From Methylocaldum sp. 14B (lineage in GTDB: Bacteria > Pseudomonadota > Gammaproteobacteria > Methylococcales > Methylococcaceae), in contig NZ_MSCV01000019.1 in assembly GCF_002005105.1 (NCBI RefSeq), positions 43,322 through 107,321 on the forward strand: a stretch of DNA of 64,000 bases, in the 5' to 3' direction. Under the pieces are notes generated by a model. It was given only the letters and a program-made list of their open reading frames with translations, did not search any database and was not told the origin of the DNA. This document shows, in pieces, positions 46,153 through 55,545 of the stretch. Made by a program: the position numbers and the translations under genes. The first letter of the stretch is position 1, and every line of letters starts with the position of its first letter.

Positions 46153-46515
46153 TCGCCATTTGTGAACGGTGCCGCCGAATGGCGCACCTCTCGTTACGGA
46201 TGAGACCGAGCAGGATGCGTGCCAGCCTCGAATTCAGCGGCTTCGGCAAGATTCGGAACTGAATTGCGCGCGATTTGGACCGATTTCGGGGCGAGAGGTC
46301 GGTCTTGTGCTCCGAAATGGTGCAGAAAAACCGGATTCGACTATCGCCTAGAGTCTTTTATTGCTGCCGGAAGCAGATGTCCGTTCAGCCGATCCGGGAA
46401 GACCAACGCTGCTTATTGTTTTTTAAGAGGCATGGCGCGCTTTGTGCTTTTGTAGTCTTTCGACGACTCACAGGGCTCCGCTGTTTAAGCGCAAGAAACA
46501 CAGGAGCCTGAACTC

Positions 46516-47817
46516 ATGAAAAACATCAAATCGAAGCGTCATCTGGCACTCATCGCGGGCGGGCTGATGAGTATCGGTGACCCGAGCCGGGCAGAAGAGA
46601 CATCCGGTTTATTGGGGGGATTAAAGGTCATCAACGAATCGGCCTGGATGAAATCCCTGGGGCTGACCCTGACCGGCTGGATAGACGCGGGTATTACCTA
46701 CAACGCCAACGATCCGGCGGACAACTACAACGGTCCCGTGATCTTCAACGATCGGGCCGGCGAGTTTCAGCTCAATCAGTTGGTGGTGGATTTGTCCCGA
46801 ACCGTGAACGTCGAGGGCGGCGATTGGGACGTGGGCGGAAAGCTGACTTTCATGTTCGGTACCGACGCCCGGACCAACACCATCAACGCCTATGGCGACG
46901 GTCATTGGGACAACGACTTGATCGGCGACGACACGCGTTTCTACAAAATCGCGCTTCCCAACGCTTATATCGACGTGTTCGCACCGTTCGGCAACGGAAT
47001 CACGGCACGGCTGGGCCGTTTCTATACCATCATGGGTTATGAAACGGGTCTGTCTCCGGACAACTTCTTTTATTCCCACCCGTATACCTTCCAGTACGGC
47101 GAACCCTTTACCCATACCGGGGCCATGTTCACCTACCCGGTCGTCAGCAATCTGTTGGTCACCCTCGGGGCCGTCACCGGAGGACACAATCAGTTCGGCG
47201 GATCGCTGGACGGCAATGCGGGCTGGGACGGTTTCGACAAGAATATGGAGAACTGGAATTTTCTGGGCGGCGTTTTCTGGAATACCGACGATAAGGCTAC
47301 GTCGGTCGGACTCTCGATCATCACCGGGGATGTCAACGCCGATAACGACCTCGACGATTTTCGCCGGGAAACGGGCATCGACAAAAAGGACAATCGCACC
47401 TTCTACAGTTTCGTTTTCAAACAGAATTTCACCGATCACGTGCACTATGTCTTCCAGCACGATCACGGTATAGAGCAACAGCATCCTTTGAACAATTTCA
47501 AGGACGCTCAGTGGTACGGCATTCAGCAGCAGCTGATCTACGATGTCACCGATACCGTGGGCGTGGGATTGAGGGGCGAGTGGTTCCGCGATGACGACGG
47601 CGTGCGGGTTGCACAAATGTGTCCCGGCTGCGCCGTTCTTGCTTCCGGACCCGCCAGCTATTACGGCGTTACCCTTGGCTTGAACTGGAAACCGCTGGAC
47701 TGGGTCGCTGTTCGCCCTGAGGTCCGATACGACTGGGCTGACGGAATAGACAACTACGACGCGCGCAAGAAAAGCGATCAGCTTTTATTCGCTATCGACG
47801 CAGTCATCAAGTTCTGA
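46516..47817 (+). CDS. Outer-membrane porin, BBP2-like beta-barrel
   Basis: 433 residues with a signal peptide (KRHLALIAGGLMSIGDPSRA) and AGGAG 7 bases before the ATG. The mature protein alternates amphipathic strands (TLTGWIDAGITYNAN, FQLNQLVVDLSRTV, ARLGRFYTIMGYETG) and ends in AVIKF with the terminal Phe of outer-membrane barrels. The GRFYT...GYE and SPDNFFYSHPYTFQYGEPFTHTG motifs fit the putative beta-barrel porin-2 family (PF07642). Divergent from the guanidine operon by 520 bp, so it may admit guanidine or other small solutes; this is inference only. Confidence 0.85.
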   Translation: MKNIKSKRHLALIAGGLMSIGDPSRAEETSGLLGGLKVINESAWMKSLGLTLTGWIDAGITYNANDPADNYNGPVIFNDRAGEFQLNQLVVDLSRTVNVEGGDWDVGGKLTFMFGTDARTNTINAYGDGHWDNDLIGDDTRFYKIALPNAYIDVFAPFGNGITARLGRFYTIMGYETGLSPDNFFYSHPYTFQYGEPFTHTGAMFTYPVVSNLLVTLGAVTGGHNQFGGSLDGNAGWDGFDKNMENWNFLGGVFWNTDDKATSVGLSIITGDVNADNDLDDFRRETGIDKKDNRTFYSFVFKQNFTDHVHYVFQHDHGIEQQHPLNNFKDAQWYGIQQQLIYDVTDTVGVGLRGEWFRDDDGVRVAQMCPGCAVLASGPASYYGVTLGLNWKPLDWVAVRPEVRYDWADGIDNYDARKKSDQLLFAIDAVIKF

Positions 47818-47855
47818 GGAGTTCCATTCTCCGCCGCGGATCGAGAGCATTGATC

Positions 47856-47937
47856 GTAGGGTGGGTTAGCGGAGCGTAACCCACCGATTCAAGGTGGTTC
47901 GGCGGGTTACGGCCTCGCGGCCTAACCCACCATCTAC
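47856..47937. repeat. Palindromic GTGGGTTA intergenic repeat
   Basis: The 82-bp element contains two nested palindromes built from GGGTTA/TAACCC cores: GGTGGGTTAGCGGAGCGTAACCCACC-type and CGGGTTACGGCCTCGCGGCCTAACCC-type hairpins. Its outer ends GTAG and CTAC also pair. It sits just after the porin stop and before the next minus-strand gene. Such units are frequent dispersed repeats in methanotroph and related genomes. Confidence 0.6.
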
Positions 47938-47968
47938 AAACAGTGGCGCTGTCGGCAGCATTTTCTAC

Positions 47969-48199
47969 TTAGTGCAGCAAAGTCAGTTCCCACCGGCTGT
48001 CGCGATCGTTCTGGCGGATGGTGTAGATGTGGCAATCGTCGCCGAGCACCTTGAAGTAGCGGTACTCCGGCGTGGTCCAGCGGTTGAGGATTTCCACCTT
48101 GACTTTGCGGTCGTCGATCAACATCCGCCGCGGTTCTTCGTCGCCGCGATAGCCGGCATAACAGAACACCCTGATTTCGGAAAAAGATTCACGTTTCAT
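47969..48199 (-). CDS. Small uncharacterised protein, 76 residues
   Basis: Starts at ATG 48199 (MKRESFSEIRVFCYAGYRG); a frame open to 48262 adds residues without a ribosome site. AAGG lies close to the start. The sequence is compact, mixed charge and aromatic (VKVEILNRWTTPEYRYFKVLGDDC and SRWELTLLH), with two cysteines and no signal peptide or membrane helix. It looks like a small all-beta cytoplasmic domain conserved in proteobacteria, but I do not recognise a named family. It lies 90 bp after the beta-oxidation operon on the same strand and could be read through from it. Confidence 0.65.
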   Translation of the reverse strand: MKRESFSEIRVFCYAGYRGDEEPRRMLIDDRKVKVEILNRWTTPEYRYFKVLGDDCHIYTIRQNDRDSRWELTLLH

Positions 48200-48290
48200 G
48201 CGCCTTAGAACTGTCCAAAGGGTAACCGTTCTTAGACAGTTCCAGGGCGTTTGTATCGTCAAAGTGACGTGGAGTGGTTCCGGATTCGGT

Positions 48291-50075
48291 CTAAAACGCC
48301 TCGTCCTTGAAATCCATGATGCTCCCGCTGCCGGAAAGAATGGCGGAAAAGAGCCCCGAGGTTCTGGGCAAGATGCGCTCCATGAAGAAGCGGGCTGTAT
48401 CGAGCTTGGCCTGATAAAAGCCGGTCGTATCGTCCTTGATTTTTTCCTGGGCGATTTCCGCCATGCGCGCCCAGCAATAGGCCATGGTGGTCAAGCCGAA
48501 CAGATGCAGGTAGTCGTAGGCCGCGGCACCGGCCTCGTTGGGATCGGCGAGACTGCGCTCGGCGATGAAGGCCGTCGCGCGTTGCAGCCGGCCGAACGCT
48601 TTGGCCAGCGGTTCGGTGACGAAGGCCAGTTGAGCTTGTCCGGCGCGTTCGTCGAGATAACGCTGGACTGGGTGGAAGAAGCTGCGCAAATACCGTCCGG
48701 CGTGCGCGGGTAGCTTGCGTCCGACCAGATCCAGGGCCTGGATGCCGTTGGCGCCCTCGTAGATCTGGGCGATGCGCGCATCGCGCACGAACTGTTCGAT
48801 GCCGTGTTCTCGAATATAGCCGTGCCCGCCGTATACCTGCATGGCCAGATTGGCGGTTTCGAACCCGAGATCCGTGAAGAAGGCCTTCACCACGGGCGTC
48901 AGCAGGGCGACGAAGTCCTCCGCCTGCTGGCGGATTCCGGGGTCCGGGTGCCGGTTTTCCTTGTCCAATTGAGCGCCAACCCAGGCCGACATCGCCCGCA
49001 TCCCTTCGGTATAGGCGCGCATGGTCAAGAGCATGCGCCGCACGTCCGGATGGACGATGAGCGGATCGGCCGGCTTGTCGGGATTTTTCGGGCCGGTCAG
49101 GGCGCGGCCTTGCAAGCGCTCCTTGGCATAGGCCGCGGCATTTTGATAGGCCACTTCGCCGAGCCCCAGCCCCTGCAATCCGACTTCGAGGCGGGCGCTG
49201 TTCATCATCACGAACATGGCGCGGAGTCCTTTATGGAGATCTCCGATCAGATAGCCGGCGGCGTCTTCGAGGCTCAGGCTGCACGTGCTCGAGCCCTTGA
49301 TGCCCATCTTGTGCTCGATGGCCGTGCAGAAGATGCGGTTGCGAGGTCCGAGGCTTCCGTCCGGGTTGACCAGGAACTTCGGCACCAGAAACAGGCTTAT
49401 GCCCTTGACCCCAGGCGGGGCGTCGGGTGCGCGCGCCAGGACCATCTGGATGATGTTTTCGCTGAGATCCTGCTCGCCGCCCGAAATGAAAATCTTGTTG
49501 CCGGTGAGCCGATAAGTGCCGTCCGGTTGCGGAACTGCCTTGGTGCGGAGCAGGCCGAGATCGGTGCCGCATTGCGGCTCGGTCAGGCACATGGTGCCGG
49601 TCCAGCGTCCTTCCACCATGTTCGGAAGATAAAGATTCTTGATCTCCTCCGAGGCCGTCTTGAGCAGCAGCTGATAGGCGCCGTGGGTCAGCTTGGTGTA
49701 GATGGCGAAGGACAGATTGCTGGCCGACATCATTTCCGAGGTCAGCACGTAGACCGTTTCCGGAAGTCCCTGCCCGCCGTATTCGGGGCGGCTGGTCAAC
49801 CCCGGCCAGCCGCCTTCCCGGTAGCGCTGATACGCGTCCTTGAAGCCGCGCGGAGTGTGCACCTCGCCGTTCTCGAGCCGGCAGCCTTCCTCGTCGCCGC
49901 TCCGGTTGAGGGGGAACAGAATGTTTTCGGCCACCTTGGCCATTTCCTCCAGGACCGCATCCACCAGCTCGGGCGGCACGTCCTCCATGCCGGGCATGTC
50001 CTCCAAGTGCTGGTCGGCCAGGAACTCGTGGTAGATGAAGCGCATGTCGCGCAAGGGTGCTTTGTAGGTGGCCAT
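48291..50075 (-). CDS. fadE: Acyl-CoA dehydrogenase (FadE-like)
   Basis: 594 residues from ATG 50075, 2 bp after the fadN-like stop. The open frame extends far upstream (to 52157), but that part is antisense-frame sequence within fadN. Standard acyl-CoA dehydrogenase N-terminal helical domain, LTEPQCGTDLG (FAD/substrate loop), KIFISGGEQDLSENI, then QVYGGHGYIREHGIEQFVRDARIAQIYEGANGIQ containing the catalytic-base region, and a C-terminal ~130-residue helical extension found in long-form FadE/DmdC-like enzymes. Oxidises acyl-CoA to 2-enoyl-CoA in the cytoplasm. Chain-length preference unknown. Confidence 0.92.
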   Translation of the reverse strand: MATYKAPLRDMRFIYHEFLADQHLEDMPGMEDVPPELVDAVLEEMAKVAENILFPLNRSGDEEGCRLENGEVHTPRGFKDAYQRYREGGWPGLTSRPEYGGQGLPETVYVLTSEMMSASNLSFAIYTKLTHGAYQLLLKTASEEIKNLYLPNMVEGRWTGTMCLTEPQCGTDLGLLRTKAVPQPDGTYRLTGNKIFISGGEQDLSENIIQMVLARAPDAPPGVKGISLFLVPKFLVNPDGSLGPRNRIFCTAIEHKMGIKGSSTCSLSLEDAAGYLIGDLHKGLRAMFVMMNSARLEVGLQGLGLGEVAYQNAAAYAKERLQGRALTGPKNPDKPADPLIVHPDVRRMLLTMRAYTEGMRAMSAWVGAQLDKENRHPDPGIRQQAEDFVALLTPVVKAFFTDLGFETANLAMQVYGGHGYIREHGIEQFVRDARIAQIYEGANGIQALDLVGRKLPAHAGRYLRSFFHPVQRYLDERAGQAQLAFVTEPLAKAFGRLQRATAFIAERSLADPNEAGAAAYDYLHLFGLTTMAYCWARMAEIAQEKIKDDTTGFYQAKLDTARFFMERILPRTSGLFSAILSGSGSIMDFKDEAF

Positions 50076-50077
50076 GG

Positions 50078-52417
50078 CTAGTTCCTCAAAGGCTTGCCGG
50101 TTTCCAGCATGTGTTCCATGCGGGCGATCGTTTCTTTTCGCTTGACCAGATCCATGAAGGCGCGCCGCTCCAATGCGAGGAGATCGTCCTCGGACAAGGG
50201 TTTGCTGATGTCGGTATCGCCACCCGTGAGCACATCGGCGAGAGCGCCTGCGACCACGGCGTCGTGGGCGGTCGCCTTGCCGAGCCGCCGGTACTGGCCG
50301 ATGGCCATGTCCAGCGCGGCCTTGCCCGAAGGCCCTGGGAGATAAAAGACCGGCGGCTCGGGCGGCGCGTAGCTTTCGCTCAGCGCCAGCGCCTTTTCCT
50401 TGGCGTCGAACAGCAGCCGGTCGCGGTTCATGGTGATGCCGTCGGTGGGGCGCAGGAACAGAAGGTCTTTCGCTTCCTGGGCCGATTTCGACACAGTGGC
50501 GACGCTGACGGTTTCGAAGACGCGGGCGACCGGCGCCATCGGGCCTTGGGGAGATTTCTTGTCGGCGAAGGCGCGCAGCAGCATCTCCTTGCAGCCGCCC
50601 CAGCCGGGAATCACGCCGACGCCGGCTTCCACCAGCCCCATGTACAATTCGGCATGAGCCTGGACGGCATCGCAATGGAGCAGAATTTCGCATCCGCCGC
50701 CGAGGGCCATTCCCGACGGCGCGCCGACCACGGGGAAGGGGGCGTATTCGAGTGCCTTGAACGCCTCCTGGCCCTGTTTGACCATGTTCTCCACTTCCGG
50801 CCACAGCGCGATGTTGACGCCGAACAGCAGCACCCCGAGATTGGCTCCGGCGGAGAAATTGTCGGCTTCGTTGTAAATCACCAGCGCGCGGTAATCGCTC
50901 CGCACGATGTCGACAGCCTTGTGGACCAGCTTGAGCACCAGAGGATCGAAGGTGTTCATCTTGCTCTGGAATTCCAGGCAGACGACGCCGTCGCCCACGT
51001 CCCAAAGGCTCGCCGAAGGATTCTTCGTCAGAGGCTTGCTGCGCCGCTTGACGTCGGCCAGCAGCAAGACGCCGGGTGGCCGGTTCACCGCTCGTAGAGT
51101 GGGCTTGGTCCCGCCCGTGCCGGTGAATGCAAGCCCGTGCAGCCGCCCGTCGACGACTTGGTAAAGCGGTCCGTCGTGTCGGAGCAGATCTGGCACGGGC
51201 TTGCCCATGGCTTCGAGCATCCGGACCAGGTTTTCGTCGCCGATCCGGTCGATCAGTTCGAACGGGCCGTACTGCCAGTTGTAGCCCAGCCGCATGGCGC
51301 GGTCGACCGATTCCAGATCGTCGGCGACGTGCGGCGCCACCTCGGCGGCGTAAGCCAGGGTCTGGGCCATGACGCTCCGGGCGTATTCGGCGGTCTTGTC
51401 GTGGAATTGCAGCAGCCCGGCCAAGCCGCCCGCTTTCATCGCCGCGATGCTGGCGAGTTCCGGTTTGGTGCTGACCCGGTACGCGCCGGTTTGAAGGTCC
51501 AGCGCTTCCTTGATCCGCTCGCCGCGGTTCCGGTTCAAACGATAAAACCCGCCCTTGCCTTTGCGTCCGGTATAGCCTTCCGCGATCATCCGCGTTACCA
51601 GGTCCGGCACTTGGCTGATGGCGTGGAACGGATCGTTCGGCGGAAGCGCCCGATCCATGCCGGGAACGATGTGGGGGACGAGATCGAGACCGACCAGGTC
51701 GAGCAGGCCGAATATGCCGGTTTTCGGGATGCCGAACGGACGGCTGATGACGGTGTCGGCTTCCTCGACGGTGAGCCCTAGGCGCAAGGCTTCCAGGAGC
51801 CCCAGCTGCAGCCAGAAGATGCCGATGCGGTTGGCGATGAAGCCCGGCGTATCGTTGGAATGCACGATGCTCTTGCCGAGCCGCCGGTCGCCGAAGTCGA
51901 CCAGCGCGGCTAGCGCATCGGGCCGGGTTTCGGGGCCGTAAACGATTTCCAGCAGCCGCATGTAGCGCGGCGGATTGAAGAAGTGAGTGATCAGGAAGTC
52001 GCGCCGGAAATTCTCCGGCATGTCCCGCGTGAGCTCGGCGAGTGGGAGGGTGGAGGTGTTGGAGGAAACGACGGAACCGGATTTGCGGACACTGTCCAGG
52101 TTGCGGTAGAGCCTGTGCTTGATGTCCGGTTTTTCGATTACCGCCTCGATGATCCAATCGGCCTCGGCGAGTTTTTCGAGATCGTCCTCGATGTTGCCGG
52201 GCGTGATCCGCGCGAGATTCTTGCGGTGCATCAACGGGGGCGGATCGGTTTCCTGAAGCTTCTTCAAGGCGTTCTTGGCAACCATGTTCCGATCCGTTGC
52301 GCCTTCGGGCACGATGTCCAGCAACAAAACCGGGACGCCGGCGTTGGCGGCCTGGGCCGCGATAGCCGATCCCATGACTCCTGCGCCGATGACAGCCATT
52401 TTTTCTATTTTCATCAT
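50078..52417 (-). CDS. fadN: 3-Hydroxyacyl-CoA dehydrogenase/enoyl-CoA hydratase (FadN-like)
   Basis: 779 residues; start at ATG 52417 or the adjacent ATG 52414, both behind GAGG. Order of domains is dehydrogenase first (Rossmann loop GAGVMGSAIA, residues about 9-18), its C-terminal domain, then the crotonase part in the second half (ADNFSAGANLGVL and PSGMALGGGCEILLHCDA oxyanion loops). This order is that of FadN (Bacillus YusL) rather than FadB, in which hydratase comes first. Combined with the downstream fadE and upstream fadA the cluster resembles fadNAE. Confidence 0.93.
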   Translation of the reverse strand: MMKIEKMAVIGAGVMGSAIAAQAANAGVPVLLLDIVPEGATDRNMVAKNALKKLQETDPPPLMHRKNLARITPGNIEDDLEKLAEADWIIEAVIEKPDIKHRLYRNLDSVRKSGSVVSSNTSTLPLAELTRDMPENFRRDFLITHFFNPPRYMRLLEIVYGPETRPDALAALVDFGDRRLGKSIVHSNDTPGFIANRIGIFWLQLGLLEALRLGLTVEEADTVISRPFGIPKTGIFGLLDLVGLDLVPHIVPGMDRALPPNDPFHAISQVPDLVTRMIAEGYTGRKGKGGFYRLNRNRGERIKEALDLQTGAYRVSTKPELASIAAMKAGGLAGLLQFHDKTAEYARSVMAQTLAYAAEVAPHVADDLESVDRAMRLGYNWQYGPFELIDRIGDENLVRMLEAMGKPVPDLLRHDGPLYQVVDGRLHGLAFTGTGGTKPTLRAVNRPPGVLLLADVKRRSKPLTKNPSASLWDVGDGVVCLEFQSKMNTFDPLVLKLVHKAVDIVRSDYRALVIYNEADNFSAGANLGVLLFGVNIALWPEVENMVKQGQEAFKALEYAPFPVVGAPSGMALGGGCEILLHCDAVQAHAELYMGLVEAGVGVIPGWGGCKEMLLRAFADKKSPQGPMAPVARVFETVSVATVSKSAQEAKDLLFLRPTDGITMNRDRLLFDAKEKALALSESYAPPEPPVFYLPGPSGKAALDMAIGQYRRLGKATAHDAVVAGALADVLTGGDTDISKPLSEDDLLALERRAFMDLVKRKETIARMEHMLETGKPLRN

Positions 52418-52470
52418 GTCGGCCTCACTTGACTTGGAGACGGGCCATCCGAGGCCCGCCTTTTCAAAGT

Positions 52471-53607
52471 TCAAACCGCTTCCAGAATCGTCGCGATGCC
52501 TTGTCCGCCGCCTATGCACTGCGTCGCCAGGGCGTAGCGCTTCTTTTCCTTTTTCAGCAGCGACGCCGCTTTTCCGGTGATGCGGGCTCCGCTCGCGCCC
52601 AGCGGATGGCCCAGGGCGATGGCGCCGCCGTGGAGATTGAGCTTGCTCTCGTCGATGCCGAGTTCACGGATGCACGCCAGCGCCTGGACCGCGAAGGCTT
52701 CGTTCAATTCGATGATGTCGATGTCCTCGAGAGCGAGCCCTGCGCGTTGCAGCGCCTTGCGGCTCGCGGCGACCGGACCTATGCCCATGATCTCTGGGGC
52801 GCAGCCGGCCACCGCGATGCTCTTGACGTGCGCCAGGGGTTCGAGTCCGTGGCGTTCCGCGTAATCCTCGGAACAGACCAGGACCGCGGCGGCGCCGTCG
52901 GTGAGGGGCGACGAGGTTCCGGCCGTGACCACGCCGTTCTCCCGGAAGGCAGGTCTAAGACCGGCCAAGCCCTCCGGAGTGGTCTCGGGACGCGGGCAGC
53001 CGTCCTGCGTCACCGTGCCGTCGGGTGTTTCGATGGGGACCAGCTCGTCGTCGAATTGGCCTGCCTCTCCGGCTTCCCGCGTTTTGCGCTGGCTGTCGAA
53101 GGCGAAGCGCTCCTGGTCGGCGCGGCTGATGCCGTACCGCTCGACCAGGTTTTCCGCGGTTTCGCCCATGCTCATGTAGGCTTGCGGATATTCCTGGTAA
53201 AGCTTGGGGTGAGGCATCGGATTGAAGCCCGTCATCGGCACCCGGCTCATGGATTCGACGCCGGCGCAGATGAACGCCTCGCCGGCATTCAGTTGAATGG
53301 CGCCCGCCGCCTGGTGTATGGCCTGCATGGACGAGCCGCAGAACCGGTTGATGGTGGTGCCTGCGACCGAGTGCGGGAGACCGGCCAGGAATACCACGAG
53401 ACGGCCCAAATTGAAGCCTTGCTCGGCTTCCGGAAAGGCGCAGCCGAGGATCAAATCCTCGATGTCTTCGGGTTTGGCGCCGGTTTTGCGCAACAAGGCT
53501 TTCACCACTTGCGCGGCCAATTCGTCGGGGCGGATGCCGCTGAGCTGCCCTTTCTTGGCCGGGGTAAACGGCGAGCGGCAGTAGCCGGCGATGACAACAT
53601 TTTTCAT
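52471..53607 (-). CDS. fadA: Acetyl-CoA acyltransferase (3-ketoacyl-CoA thiolase)
   Basis: 378 residues from ATG 53607 with AGGAGG 6 bases upstream. Thiolase signatures: catalytic Cys in NRFCGSSMQAIHQAAG, GVESMSRVPM, and near the C terminus the NEAFA His/Glu-region, HGGAIALGHPLGASGAR, and the reactive Cys in ATQCIGGGQGIA. Cleaves 3-ketoacyl-CoA, the last step of beta-oxidation. Lies between fadD and fadN on the same strand; the leader (53608-53784) contains a GGAGATCG/CGATCTCC palindrome at 53643-53660 that could be an operator. Confidence 0.95.
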   Translation of the reverse strand: MKNVVIAGYCRSPFTPAKKGQLSGIRPDELAAQVVKALLRKTGAKPEDIEDLILGCAFPEAEQGFNLGRLVVFLAGLPHSVAGTTINRFCGSSMQAIHQAAGAIQLNAGEAFICAGVESMSRVPMTGFNPMPHPKLYQEYPQAYMSMGETAENLVERYGISRADQERFAFDSQRKTREAGEAGQFDDELVPIETPDGTVTQDGCPRPETTPEGLAGLRPAFRENGVVTAGTSSPLTDGAAAVLVCSEDYAERHGLEPLAHVKSIAVAGCAPEIMGIGPVAASRKALQRAGLALEDIDIIELNEAFAVQALACIRELGIDESKLNLHGGAIALGHPLGASGARITGKAASLLKKEKKRYALATQCIGGGQGIATILEAV

Positions 53608-53784
53608 GGTCTGCCTCCTGACAGGAAACGCCACAAAGGACAGGAGATCGCTCGATCTCCGAAACGGAAACAACAATTAAATACAGAAATGGCGGCGTAT
53701 CGCCTGTGGCCGCCTAAATCGGCCGTGTCATCCGAAATTCTTCGACGCAGCGGGAATTAAAGGAACGTGCTGCGTGTCGTATTG

Positions 53785-55503
53785 TTAAGTCAGTTTCCGC
53801 AACTCGCGGCGAAGAATCTTGCCTACGGCGCTCTTCGGGAGTTCGTCGCGGAATTCTATATACTTAGGCACCTTGTAGGCCGCCAAGTTCATACGGCAGT
53901 AGCGGCGGACGGTGTCCGCATCCAGGCTCTCGTCCTTGCGCACGATAAAAACCTTGACCGTTTCTCCGGTCTTGTCGTCCGGCACGCCTATCGCGGCACA
54001 CTCCCGAACAGCCGGGTGGGTACTTAAGACGGCCTCGAGTTCATTGGGATAAACGTTGAAGCCCGAGACGAGAATCATGTCCTTCTTGCGGTCCACGATA
54101 TAGAAGAATCCGTTTTCGTCCATCCGGGCGATGTCCCCGGTACGCAGCCACCCGTCCGGCGTCATGACGTTTTCGGTTTCGTCCGGGCTGTTCCAATAAC
54201 CCTTCATGACCTGAGGTCCGCGCACGTACAGCTCGCCAGCCGTCCCGACCGGCAGCGGACGTCCGTCGTCGTCCCGAACGCTGCATTCGGTGGATGGCAC
54301 GGGAAGCCCGATGCTGCCGTTGAATTCCGTCAATCCGGGCGGATTGACGGAAACCACGGGAGAGGTTTCGGTCAAGCCATAACCTTCGGTGATCGGGCAG
54401 CCGGTCACTTGCTGCCAGCGGTTCGCCACGGCTTCCTCGGTCGGCATGCCGCCGCTGATGACGAACTTGAGCGAGCTGAAATCCAGTTCGTCGAAGCCGG
54501 GCGTGTTGAGCAATCCCTTGAAGAGCGTGTTGACGCCGGTTATGACGCTGAAACGCACCTTGCCGAGCATCTTAATGAGACCTTGCAGGTCTCGCGGATT
54601 GGTAATGAGATAGTTCAACCCACCCAGTTCGGTGAAGCACAGCAAATCCACGGTCAGGGCAAAGATGTGGTAGAGCGGCAGCGCGGTGATCACGACTTCC
54701 TCGCCTTTGACCATCGCTCGTTCCGGGGGAAGTCCGCCGACAATCCACTGGGTGCACTGCTCCACGTTCGCAAGCAGATTGCGGTGCGTCAGCATGGCCC
54801 CTTTGGCGATGCCGGTGGTGCCTCCGGTGTATTGGAGAAAGGCGACGTCTTCCAGTTTCAGATCATGCCTTTCGAAAGAAAGCAGGCTGCCTTCCTGCAG
54901 GGCCGTATTGAAGGAGACGGCCTCGCTGATGTGGGTGCCGGGGTTTCCCGTTTTGAACAGGCGCACGTACCAGTTGATCAGATAGGAGCGGGGAAACCGC
55001 AGCAGGTCGCCGAGTCCGGAAATGATGATCGCCTTGAGCTTTAATCTTGGAAGCGCAGCCGCTACTGCCGGGACGAAATTCTCGAGCATCACCAGGGCTG
55101 CTGCCCCCGAGTCTTGGAGTTGATGTTCCAATTCGCGGGCGGAGTAGAGGGGATTCGTGTTGACGACGATCAGCCCGGCGCGCAGCGCGCCCCATAAGGC
55201 GACAGGTTGCTGCGAGACATTCGGCAGCATGATGGCGATCCGTTCACCTCGTTCCAGGCCTAGGCGTCGGTTCAGGAAACTGGCGAAATGCCGGCTCAGC
55301 TCCTCGAGTTCGGCATAGCAAAGAGTCCGCCCCAAATTGGAAAGTGCCGGCCGTTCCCGATAGCGGGCGGCCATTTCTTCGAAAAAATGCGCCAGCGAAG
55401 AGTATTGCGGTTCGCCGATGGTTTCCGGGACGCCCGGCGGATAGCTCTTCAACCAGGGCTTTTCCATGACGTATTGCGACAAGGTGCTTTGAAGGTTTCG
55501 CAT
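53785..55503 (-). CDS. fadD: Long-chain fatty-acid-CoA ligase
   Basis: 572 residues from ATG 55503, 6 bases after GGAGAG; an upstream ATG at 55530 lies before that site. Adenylate-forming enzyme with the AMP motif YTGGTTGIAKGAML, the YGLTETSPVVS motif, and the C-terminal GWLRTGDIARMDENGFFYIVDRKKDMILVSGFNVYPNELE region containing the conserved Asp and Arg; the terminal PKSAVGKILRREL supplies the catalytic Lys. Activates fatty acids to acyl-CoA for the operon below it. 178 bp separate it from fadA, so internal regulation is possible. Confidence 0.95.
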   Translation of the reverse strand: MRNLQSTLSQYVMEKPWLKSYPPGVPETIGEPQYSSLAHFFEEMAARYRERPALSNLGRTLCYAELEELSRHFASFLNRRLGLERGERIAIMLPNVSQQPVALWGALRAGLIVVNTNPLYSARELEHQLQDSGAAALVMLENFVPAVAAALPRLKLKAIIISGLGDLLRFPRSYLINWYVRLFKTGNPGTHISEAVSFNTALQEGSLLSFERHDLKLEDVAFLQYTGGTTGIAKGAMLTHRNLLANVEQCTQWIVGGLPPERAMVKGEEVVITALPLYHIFALTVDLLCFTELGGLNYLITNPRDLQGLIKMLGKVRFSVITGVNTLFKGLLNTPGFDELDFSSLKFVISGGMPTEEAVANRWQQVTGCPITEGYGLTETSPVVSVNPPGLTEFNGSIGLPVPSTECSVRDDDGRPLPVGTAGELYVRGPQVMKGYWNSPDETENVMTPDGWLRTGDIARMDENGFFYIVDRKKDMILVSGFNVYPNELEAVLSTHPAVRECAAIGVPDDKTGETVKVFIVRKDESLDADTVRRYCRMNLAAYKVPKYIEFRDELPKSAVGKILRRELRKLT

Positions 55504-55545
55504 GGCGCTCTCCGCTGCACGATAAATCACTTGAACGGGTTCGAC

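Noticed and set aside
46169..46511. Short plus-strand frames between the riboswitch and the porin gene.
   Set aside because: No ribosome sites and overlapping frames with unrelated translations; the region is a divergent promoter.
50076..52157. A 1288-codon minus-strand frame that would fuse fadE with an upstream N-terminal part.
   Set aside because: The upstream translation is low-complexity and Arg-rich, runs antisense-in-frame with the fadN coding sequence and has no domain. The true fadE start is ATG 50075, directly after the fadN stop.
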